Origin: Arthrobacter sp. Alg241-R88
Lineage (GTDB): Bacteria; Actinomycetota; Actinomycetes; Actinomycetales; Micrococcaceae
Direction: 5' to 3'
Length of the DNA: 64,000 nt
Assembly: GCF_900537115.1 (NCBI RefSeq)
Contig: NZ_UNRG01000008.1
Span: 103,767 to 167,766 of the forward strand
Every line of letters begins with the position of its first letter. Positions within the stretch are counted from its first letter, which is position 1. Of the stretch, positions 58,102 to 64,000 are shown in pieces. The translations under genes and the position numbers were made by a program. A model generated the notes under the pieces. That model was not told the origin of the DNA and did not search any database. It saw only the letters and a program-made list of their open reading frames with translations.

Positions 58102-58473
58102 TCAGACGTGCTGGTCCACGATCACCGGATTGCCGTCCGGATCAACCACGATGAAGCTCGCCGGTCCGGTGGTTCCTTCCTCAGCTTCCGCCAGGAACGG
58201 AATGCCCTGGCCCTGAAGTTCGCGCTGGAGCTCACGAACATCCGTGAAGGTCTCCAGCGGCTGTGCGTCCTGGCCCCATCCGGGGTTGAAGGTCAATGCG
58301 TTCTTCTCCAGCATTCCCTGGAAGAGGCCGACGACGGCCTGGCCGTTTTTCAGGATCAGCCAGTTTTGGGACATCTCGCCTGCGAACCGGCTGAAGCCGA
58401 GTTTTTCGTAGAATGCCGCTGAGGCCTCGATGTCCTTGACGTTGAGGCTGACTGAAAATGCGCCGAGCTGCAC
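58102..58473 (-). CDS. VOC-family (glyoxalase/bleomycin-resistance fold) protein
   Basis: Protein of 123 residues with a GTG start preceded by GGAG. Two beta-alpha-beta-beta-beta halves are visible: LGAFSVSLNVKDIEASAAFYEKLGF and then FTDVRELQRELQGQGIPFLA ending in SFIVVDPDGNPVIVDQH. It could bind a metal at paired His/Glu positions. The ligand is unknown. It faces the asparaginase gene and is divergent from the sterol-carrier-family gene. Confidence 0.85.
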   Translation of the reverse strand: MQLGAFSVSLNVKDIEASAAFYEKLGFSRFAGEMSQNWLILKNGQAVVGLFQGMLEKNALTFNPGWGQDAQPLETFTDVRELQRELQGQGIPFLAEAEEGTTGPASFIVVDPDGNPVIVDQHV

Positions 58474-58607
58474 GGGTAGCTCCGTTCTGTTCTGACGATG
58501 GTGCTACCGATGCTACCCGCGGCCCGGCCGCGATTCCGTCCCGCCGCCCGTCCGCGGTACCCTGATTGCCTTTGCCCCTGCAACCCAACGTGAAGGAAGC
58601 CGGACAC

Positions 58608-58985
58608 ATGCCAGTAGCCCGCCGTCGCATCGACGTTCAAGAAGGCGCCGCAGCGGTGGAGGCGTGGCGGAAAGCCGCGGAGCCGTCGTCGGACGCTCCC
58701 GTTCCGCGGGCCATCCTGGCCTCTGCCGTACGCTACACGCTGGAGGAAGTCACTGCACGGGCGCCGGGCAATTCGGTGGAGGTGCGCGTGCCGCCCTTCG
58801 GTGTCACGCAGTGCGTGGAAGGGCCGCGGCATACCCGCGGAACGCCGCCCAACGTCATCGAGTGCGACGCCGCCACCTGGCTGGGGATGGTGACGGGCCG
58901 GTTGAGCTGGGCGGAGGCAGTCGCTGCCGGCAGGGTGGCCGCCTCCGGCCTGCGCGCGGACCTCTCTGCGCTGCTGCCGCTCTAG
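58608..58985 (+). CDS. sterol-carrier-family (maleylpyruvate-isomerase C-terminal-like) protein
   Basis: Protein of 125 residues starting at the ATG at 58608 (MPVARRRIDVQEG). It has the actinobacterial sterol-carrier/MDMPI-C-like layout: ILASAVRYTLEEVTARAPGNSVEVRVPPFGVTQ in pieces, then HTRGTPPNVIECDAATWLGM and RLSWAEAVAAGRVAASGLRA. Members bind hydrophobic ligands or form C-terminal parts of mycothiol-dependent enzymes. The role here is unknown. A long palindrome begins 14 bp after the stop. Confidence 0.78.
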   Translation: MPVARRRIDVQEGAAAVEAWRKAAEPSSDAPVPRAILASAVRYTLEEVTARAPGNSVEVRVPPFGVTQCVEGPRHTRGTPPNVIECDAATWLGMVTGRLSWAEAVAAGRVAASGLRADLSALLPL

Positions 58986-58998
58986 CCCTCCCCCTTCC

Positions 58999-59061
58999 GA
59001 GTTTTTGTCCAGATATGCAGGCTTCCGAGCCCCGGAACCCTGCATATCTGGACAAAAACTC
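58999..59061. repeat. 63-bp palindrome, left copy flanking the nuclease-like gene
   Basis: Arms 58999-59020 (GAGTTTTTGTCC, AGATATGCAG) and 59040-59061 are perfect inverted repeats of 22 bp. The 19-bp centre contains TTCCG/CGGAA, so nearly the whole element folds. It overlaps the stop codon of the gene at 59060-60073. The second copy at 60138-60200 differs at only two positions, both in the centre. Confidence 0.92.
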
Positions 59062-60073
59062 ATCGCCTCCAGCCTTGCTTCCGCAGCGCCTGCTTGACGC
59101 GGGACACAACCCACTCCGGGCCGCGCTCCATGTCGATCCGGTTGATCTTCACCTGCCGCCAGCCTGCTTCAAAGACCCGCTGGTCCCGGTAGGAATCAAG
59201 GAGCTGCTGTTCCGGAGTCAGGTGGTGCAGGCCCTCGTACTCCAGGCAGGTCCTGAAACGGGCGCAGCCGAGATCCGTCCACACCGCTTTACCCAAGGCA
59301 TCGTCTACCCGGCAGTTGGGGGAAAACTCCGGAAGACCGGCGTCGTCCAGCATCAACCGCAGCCTTGTTTCTGGCGGCGAGTCGACGCCGACGCGCAGCT
59401 GTTCAAGGGCCTCCCTGGCTTTGCGGACGCCATGGATTCCGTTGGCGCCTGCCACGAACTTGCGCAATTCGGGCAGCGGAACCTTCGGTCGCTTTGGCTC
59501 CCCGAAAGTCCTGGAGTGCTCGCTGATAATCGCGTCGCCCGCAACGATAAGGTCCTCCAACGGCAGGACCGACCCAAGGTCCACCCAAGTCCGGGCCACC
59601 GAGGTCAGCCGCAGCCCGTCGATATTGATGAGGTCACCGTCGCGCACTTTAAGCCGGTGCCCGGCGATTCCCTTCCGCCGCGGGAGCGTTCCGCCGCCTC
59701 GACGGGAAAGATGAAGGAAGCGGCCGGGCTCCCGAAAGTGGGCACCGGACTTCTTGCCCCACGGAGGTGGTTCGACGACGGCTGTCACCGGGCCGTCGTC
59801 GTCCGGCGCAAATTCTGCCCACGGCGGCAGCGGAATGCCGTGAATTTCCGCCGCGGTGACCAGGCTGGCGAACGTGTCAGCGTCCAGGCGGATATGGGAT
59901 CGCGCAAGGGCGGCCAGGTCCGGCGGGATCGACTTTGGCACCCGGAGTCCCCTACTGGGCCGGTGCAGATCGCTGGCAGCGAGCCGGCTCCGGCTTAGAC
60001 CGGAATACCCGGCCTCTTCCTGGCCGAAAGGCCGGCTGCCAAACTGTTCCGGGAGAGGCGACAATCTGCTCAT
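59060..60073 (-). CDS. DUF559/Vsr-like endonuclease-domain protein with N-terminal AbiEi-like region
   Basis: Protein of 337 residues. The N-terminal part, with SRLAASDLHRPSRGLRVP, resembles the winged-helix start of AbiEi-type proteins. The C-terminal 110 residues fit a DUF559/very-short-patch-repair restriction-endonuclease-like fold. PETRLRLMLDDAGLPEFSPN is followed by the core WTDLGCARFRTCLEYEGLHH, where Asp and Glu are the expected metal ligands, and by DSYRDQRVFEAGWRQVKI. It may therefore cut DNA, but activity is unproven. Palindromes flank both ends and one covers its stop codon. No partner antitoxin, methylase or transposase gene adjoins it. Confidence 0.75.
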   Translation of the reverse strand: MSRLSPLPEQFGSRPFGQEEAGYSGLSRSRLAASDLHRPSRGLRVPKSIPPDLAALARSHIRLDADTFASLVTAAEIHGIPLPPWAEFAPDDDGPVTAVVEPPPWGKKSGAHFREPGRFLHLSRRGGGTLPRRKGIAGHRLKVRDGDLINIDGLRLTSVARTWVDLGSVLPLEDLIVAGDAIISEHSRTFGEPKRPKVPLPELRKFVAGANGIHGVRKAREALEQLRVGVDSPPETRLRLMLDDAGLPEFSPNCRVDDALGKAVWTDLGCARFRTCLEYEGLHHLTPEQQLLDSYRDQRVFEAGWRQVKINRIDMERGPEWVVSRVKQALRKQGWRR

Positions 60074-60137
60074 GTTTCATTGAGCCACGCTCAATAAGGC
60101 TCCAGGCAGTTATCCACAACCCACACCCGCTCCACCG

Positions 60138-60200
60138 GAGTTTTTGTCCAGATATGCAGGCTTCCGAGCCTTGGAACCCTGCATATCTGGACAAAAACTC
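60138..60200. repeat. 63-bp palindrome, right copy flanking the nuclease-like gene
   Basis: Arms 60138-60159 and 60179-60200 are perfect 22-bp inverted repeats with the same sequence as those at 58999-59061. The centre reads GCTTCCGAGCCTTGGAACC, against CCCCGG in the middle of the left copy. It lies 65 bp upstream of the gene's start and 40 bp from the end of the SDR gene. Confidence 0.92.
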
Positions 60201-60240
60201 GAATGGGAGGGAACAGGTGGAAGCTGTGGCTTTGAGGAGC

Positions 60241-61002
60241 TCAGCCGCGGCCGATGAAGGGCATGCCCGCTGCCGTCACCACCACTGACCCAACACTGGC
60301 CGTTGGAGGCATGCTGGCCATCATCAGGACCGCACGGGCGGCATCCTCAACAGGAAAAGTGGGTTCAACCCGGCGGCTGCCGTCTGCCTGGAGCGCGCCC
60401 TCGCCCACCCCGATGGTGTCCATGATCTCGGTGGCCGTGTTGCCGATATCGATCTGCCCGCACGTGATCCCGAAGCCCCGCCCGTCCAGCTCAATGCTTT
60501 TGGTGAGGCCTGTCATGGCGTGCTTGGTCACGGCGTAAGCCACCGTCCGGGGCCGGGGCGAGTGGGCGGAGATGGAGCCGTTGTTGATGATCCGTCCGCC
60601 TTGGGGTTCCTGCACCTTCATAGCCCGGACTGCGGCCCCGGCACACAGCATGGAACCGGTAAGGTTCACCGCCACCGTGGCATCCCAGTCCTCCAGCGAA
60701 ATCTCATCCACGCTCGCGGCCGGCCCGAACACCCCGGCGTTGTTGAACAGCAGGTCCACCCGCCCCCACCGCCGGCGGACGGCCTCGAAAAGATGCTCGA
60801 CGTCGTCGGGCCGGGTGACGTCGCACGTGACCGGAAGCGCGTGCTCGTGTCCGCCTGCTGTCTCAACAAGTTGCGCCTCGCGCCGCCCGGCGAGGGCGAC
60901 GCCGTAGCCATCAGCCAGGAGCAGGCGGGCCACTGCCCGGCCGATTCCGGAACCCGCTCCGGTCACCACCGCGACGCGCCCAGGCTGCTGGGGTTGGTTC
61001 AC
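60241..61002 (-). CDS. short-chain dehydrogenase/reductase
   Basis: Protein of 253 residues starting at the GTG at 61002 with AGGAG upstream. It has the classical SDR layout: [17 protein letters not shown] (cofactor loop), [11 protein letters not shown], Ser in NNGSISAHS and YAVTKHAM with the catalytic Tyr and Lys. AGRREAQ after the second strand suggests NADP(H) preference. It ends with an AAGMPFIG tail. The substrate is unknown. It is third in a minus-strand operon after the NCS1 transporter and racemase (48-bp gap). Confidence 0.87.
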   Translation of the reverse strand: MNQPQQPGRVAVVTGAGSGIGRAVARLLLADGYGVALAGRREAQLVETAGGHEHALPVTCDVTRPDDVEHLFEAVRRRWGRVDLLFNNAGVFGPAASVDEISLEDWDATVAVNLTGSMLCAGAAVRAMKVQEPQGGRIINNGSISAHSPRPRTVAYAVTKHAMTGLTKSIELDGRGFGITCGQIDIGNTATEIMDTIGVGEGALQADGSRRVEPTFPVEDAARAVLMMASMPPTASVGSVVVTAAGMPFIGRG

Positions 61003-61050
61003 ACTTTTCTCCTGTACTGCCGATCGAGCCGGCATGCCTGAAGGGAGCGC

Positions 61051-61794
61051 CTAAACTGACGCCGGCACGTCCGTGCTGTTCAGCGGCCAGCCTATGACGG
61101 TTTTGGGCCGCGGTGCAGCGTAGGTCCGGATTTTGGAGGTGGACAGCCGCATCCGGACCAAGGATTCGGCAATCGCCACTGCTGACGCCACACCATCCAC
61201 CACCGGCACTCCCGCGCGCTGCCGGATCTGCTCATCCAGGCCCGCCATCCCGCCGCACCCGAGCACGATCACCTCGGCTTTGTCCTGGGTTACGGCAAGC
61301 ATGGCCTGGTTGATAATCGCCTCCACCGCGCGTTCCGGTTCCTCCTCAAGTTCCAGGACGGCCATGCCGCTGGCCCGGACCGAGGCGCAACGGGCGTCCA
61401 GGCCCGCCAGCTTGAGCCGGTCCTCGATGAGCGGGACAGTCCGGTCCAGGGTAGTGACCACCGAGTACTTGTGGCCCAGGAACATCGCGGTGCTGGCGGC
61501 GGCCTCGGTGATGTCCACCACCGGAACGTCCAGCAGTTCCTGCAGCCCCTCCCGTCCGTGCTCGCCATAACCGGCCTGGACGACGGCGTCGAACGGCTCC
61601 GGGTAGCGGGTTACCGCGTCCATCACGGCGATGGCTGCCAGGTAGCTTTCGAAGTTGCCTTCACAGGAGTCGGCACCGAAGCGGGGCGTTATCCCCACGA
61701 TTTCGGTTCCGGGTGCCGCAATGCTGCGTGCCTGTGCGGCGATGGAGCGGGTCATGGACTCGGTGGTGTTGACGTTCGCAACGAGTATGCGCAT
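61051..61794 (-). CDS. Asp/Glu/hydantoin racemase-family protein
   Basis: Protein of 247 residues. It begins MRILVANVNTTESMTRSIAA, the hydantoin/allantoin racemase N-terminus. The second catalytic cysteine is present in VIVLGCGGMAG (Cys 180). The first, usually in ACFxDPG, is missing: the segment reads VVQAGYGEHG with Gly 75 there. It lies 28 bp after the NCS1 transporter gene, a pairing known from hydantoin and allantoin pathways. No hydantoinase is in view. Because of the missing Cys the reaction may not be a simple racemisation; a decarboxylase-like or other role is possible. Confidence 0.8.
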   Translation of the reverse strand: MRILVANVNTTESMTRSIAAQARSIAAPGTEIVGITPRFGADSCEGNFESYLAAIAVMDAVTRYPEPFDAVVQAGYGEHGREGLQELLDVPVVDITEAAASTAMFLGHKYSVVTTLDRTVPLIEDRLKLAGLDARCASVRASGMAVLELEEEPERAVEAIINQAMLAVTQDKAEVIVLGCGGMAGLDEQIRQRAGVPVVDGVASAVAIAESLVRMRLSTSKIRTYAAPRPKTVIGWPLNSTDVPASV

Positions 61795-61822
61795 TGGTGG
61801 TTCCTTAGTCGGTAGTGCTGGC

Positions 61823-63391
61823 TCAGTGGGTGCTGGCGACGGCGATGGCCTCGCCGTCGCGGTCTTCCAGACGCTGTGACCGGTCCGCGATGGAGAAATA
61901 CACCACCGCTGCGATGCCGGCGGCGAAGAACCACGCGAAGGGTGCCGCCGAGGCCAGTGCCGGTACGAACGCAATAAGGAGCGCGACGACGGCGGCCGGC
62001 ACCATGGCGATAATCGCCCTCGGGTTGACGCCGTTCCGGTAGTAGTACGTTCCGGCCTCGGAGGCGGTGTACAGCTCGGGGACGTTGACTTTACCGCGCC
62101 GGATCAGCCAGTAATCCGCCATCACCACGCCGAACAGGGGGCCGAGCAGGGCGCCGAGGCCGCCCAGGAAGTACACAATCACCAGCGGGTTGTTGTAGAG
62201 GTTCCACGGCAGGATGACGAGGCCGATGACCGCGCTGACGATGGCCGCCTTTCGGAAGTTCAGCCGCTTGGGGAACAGGTTGGTCAGTGCGTAGACGGGA
62301 GCCACGAAGTTGGCCATGAGGTTGACGGCGATGGTCAGGATCAGCAGGGCCAGGCAGGCCAGCACCAGGAAAATCGTGTTGGGAATCGTCTGGACGATGT
62401 CCGAGGGGCTTTCGATGATGGTGCCATTGATTTTGAACTGCCCGCCGGCCATGACCACAACGATGGCGCCGAAGACGAGCATGTTAATGGGGATGCCCCA
62501 GAAGTTTCCGCGGACCACGGCCTTCTTGGAGACGGCGGAGCGGGTGAAGTCGCAGAAGTTCAGGACGAACGTGCCGTAGATGGAGACCCACAGGGCACCG
62601 CCGGCGAAAATGGTAAGCCACATCTCGGGCCCTTCGAGGGCGTTGTCCGAGGACCAGGCGATGGCGCCGCCGGCTTCAATGAAGATCCAGACGGCGATGG
62701 CTGCCATGGTGGCCAGGATGACCGGGCCGGCGAAGGCCTCGTACTTGCGAATCATCTCCATGCCGAAGCTGACGATGACCAGCTGGACCACCCAAAGGAT
62801 GACAAAGGCGATCCAGCCCAGGGTGGACAGCCCAAGAATGGAGTCTTTGTCCAGGGCACCGAGGCCCGGGAACATTGCCACAAGCATCACGCGGAAGACC
62901 ACGGAGGCAAGGTAGGTCTGGATGCCGAACCAGGCCACGGCGACGGCTCCGCGGAGCAGGCTGGCAATCTGGGCCCCGCGGATGCCGAAGCTGATCCGGC
63001 TCATGACCGGAAACGGAACGCCGGTTTTGACGCCCATGAATCCGGAAAGGTTCAGGAGGCCGAAAAGCAGGGCCGCTCCGATGCCCAGGGCGAGAAGGAT
63101 CTGCCAGCCGCCGAGCCCCAAAGCGAACAGCCCGATGGCGAAGGCATAGTTGCCGAGGCTGTGGACATCGTTGGCCCACAGGGTGAAGATGCTGTAGCCG
63201 GACCAGCTTCGGCCGGCACGCTTGGTGGGGGCGAGATCCACGTTATAAAGAGTGGGGCTGATGGCCTGGCCGGATGCTGTGCTGGCTGACTCGCACAGGG
63301 CTTCAACGGTAAGGGAGGGGTGCGCGGGGGAAACTGACGGCGCTGTCAGGTCGGAAGCCGCGTCAACGCCCACCGGTGGAGGGGTCTGCAT
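61823..63391 (-). CDS. NCS1-family nucleobase/hydantoin:cation symporter
   Basis: Protein of 522 residues from the ATG at 63391, with about 12 membrane helices. The first transmembrane region follows the NCS1 signature PTKRAGRSWSGYSIFTLWAND. The family motif PFPVMSRISFGIRGAQIASL marks TM3. LYNNPLVIVYFLGGLGALLGPLFGVVMADYWLIRRG near the end is also typical. Mhp1 of Microbacterium is the structural model for this family and takes up benzyl-hydantoin with Na+. The linked racemase-family gene favours a hydantoin, allantoin or pyrimidine substrate. Confidence 0.9.
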   Translation of the reverse strand: MQTPPPVGVDAASDLTAPSVSPAHPSLTVEALCESASTASGQAISPTLYNVDLAPTKRAGRSWSGYSIFTLWANDVHSLGNYAFAIGLFALGLGGWQILLALGIGAALLFGLLNLSGFMGVKTGVPFPVMSRISFGIRGAQIASLLRGAVAVAWFGIQTYLASVVFRVMLVAMFPGLGALDKDSILGLSTLGWIAFVILWVVQLVIVSFGMEMIRKYEAFAGPVILATMAAIAVWIFIEAGGAIAWSSDNALEGPEMWLTIFAGGALWVSIYGTFVLNFCDFTRSAVSKKAVVRGNFWGIPINMLVFGAIVVVMAGGQFKINGTIIESPSDIVQTIPNTIFLVLACLALLILTIAVNLMANFVAPVYALTNLFPKRLNFRKAAIVSAVIGLVILPWNLYNNPLVIVYFLGGLGALLGPLFGVVMADYWLIRRGKVNVPELYTASEAGTYYYRNGVNPRAIIAMVPAAVVALLIAFVPALASAAPFAWFFAAGIAAVVYFSIADRSQRLEDRDGEAIAVASTH

Positions 63392-63698
63392 AGAGGTCTC
63401 AATTCTGGGAGGATCCGCGGTGGTGAGACCGGCTCTGGAAGCCGTTTCTGTTATTCCACACTGCGGAATCAAGATATTGAATAGTGAAATAAGAGTATGA
63501 CCTGCATCACCCATGGTCAAGGGCGGGGTACGGCCGGCCGTAGTCACAATCGGTTCACAGGACTCTTGGATGGCACGGAGGCGTTCGGCACTGCCGCCAA
63601 TATTGACCCTCATGCCGCCGTATCGCTAATCTCGTATAGCAAGAATGTTTTCTCACAATACGAAAACATGGGCCATTCGACGATGAAATGAGGCTCCC
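63392..63698. promoter_or_regulatory. 307-bp divergent control region between the NCS1 operon and aceE
   Basis: No gene is seen. Three elements stand out. ATTCC-N7-GGAAT at 63453-63469 (TTCCACACTGCGGAA) resembles IclR-family operators and lies about 60 bp from the NCS1 start. TTGACC (63603-63608), 16 bp, GCTAAT (63625-63630) is a likely aceE promoter. ATGTTTTC (63645-63652), 9 nt, GAAAACAT (63662-63669) is a perfect AT-rich inverted repeat in the presumed aceE leader. GAGG before the GTG at 63699 is its ribosome site. Confidence 0.5.
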
Positions 63699-64000
63699 GT
63701 GGCTGCAGGAGAAGATACCTCCCATATCCTCAGCGGGTTGACTAACCAGCTGCCTGATCGTGATCCGGAAGAGACCGCCGAGTGGGTTGAGTCCCTGGAT
63801 TCGTTGATCAGGGAACATGGTACCGAGCGTGCCCAATACATCATGCGGAGCCTGCTGCAGCGTGCCGGTGCGCAGAGCGTCGGGGTGCCGATGGTGACCA
63901 CCACCGATTACGTGAACACCATCCCGGTGGACCAGGAAGCGCAGTTCCCGGGCAACGAGGAGTTCGAGCGCCGGTACCGGGCGTACATGCGGTGGAACGC
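63699..64000 (+). CDS. aceE: pyruvate dehydrogenase E1 component, homodimeric type, 5' part
   Basis: The frame opens with GTG at 63699 after GAGG and runs off the right edge, about 100 residues being visible. The start, with ILSGLTNQLPDRDPEETAEWVESLDSLI in pieces, RAQYIMRSLLQRAGAQ, then TTDYVNTIPVDQEAQFPGNEEFERRYRAYMRWN, is the N-terminus of actinobacterial AceE, the thiamine-diphosphate E1 that decarboxylates pyruvate. It is divergent from the NCS1 operon. Confidence 0.92.
   Translation, partial: MAAGEDTSHILSGLTNQLPDRDPEETAEWVESLDSLIREHGTERAQYIMRSLLQRAGAQSVGVPMVTTTDYVNTIPVDQEAQFPGNEEFERRYRAYMRWN

Overview
The window is GC-rich chromosomal DNA from an actinobacterium. The best match is Micrococcaceae (Arthrobacter or Pseudarthrobacter), judged from codon use, protein style and gene order. 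Many genes run in the order of the conserved actinobacterial block topA, DEAH helicase, tad secretion genes, acs, nth/Nudix, marP, crp, bifunctional penicillin-binding protein, metallophosphoesterase (the Rv3646c to Rv3683 region of Mycobacterium tuberculosis). No phage, integrase or transposase gene was seen, so most of the window looks like core chromosome with local insertions.

Layout. 1-4451: end of an FMN-dependent alpha-hydroxy-acid dehydrogenase, an ArsR-type regulator, AcuC deacetylase and a two-gene Trk/Ktr potassium system. 4513-13799: proC, ppx, an SseB-like gene, topA, a large methyltransferase, two related lipoproteins and trhO. 13949-22588: a GNAT gene and a Hrq1/MrfA-type helicase facing a seven-gene Tad/Flp-type operon (Ssd, CpaF, TadB, TadC, DUF4244 pilin, TadE, TadE-like). 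22723-30211: a family A polymerase-like protein, a YegP protein, a membrane protein-nth-Nudix operon and acetyl-CoA synthetase. 30355-39249: a carbohydrate island with DeoR and LacI regulators, a Gfo/Idh dehydrogenase, a sugar ABC importer without its own ATPase, and a GH36 alpha-galactosidase. 39385-47292: aroQ, marP, crp, Nudix, RidA, DUF4177, a class A PBP and a metallophosphoesterase. 47502-51292: a heterodimeric ABC exporter and tRNA-Pro(CGG). 51427-53048: a small secreted peptide gene divergent from an HTH-TPR regulator. 53097-58985: purC, purD, a membrane-anchored molybdopterin oxidoreductase, an asparaginase, a VOC protein and a sterol-carrier-family protein. 59060-60073: a DUF559-like nuclease gene bracketed by two almost identical long palindromes. 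60241-64000: an SDR-racemase-NCS1 transporter operon divergent from the start of aceE.

The most interesting item is the divergent pair at 51427-53048. A 75-residue Sec-exported protein carries the octapeptide TGNWPDPV twice, once at its exact C-terminus. Six of the eight codons differ between the copies while all eight residues are the same. The neighbouring regulator joins an N-terminal HTH to TPR-like repeats, the architecture of Firmicute peptide-pheromone receptors (RRNPP), and a palindrome lies in the shared promoter region. I infer a peptide-signalling system. Second is the nuclease gene framed by 63-bp palindromes, which resembles the way REP elements frame RAYT genes. The intergenic regions also hold other hairpin elements, a 32-bp tandem repeat array, and a recurrent TANNNT-N6/7-start pattern that suggests leaderless mRNAs.
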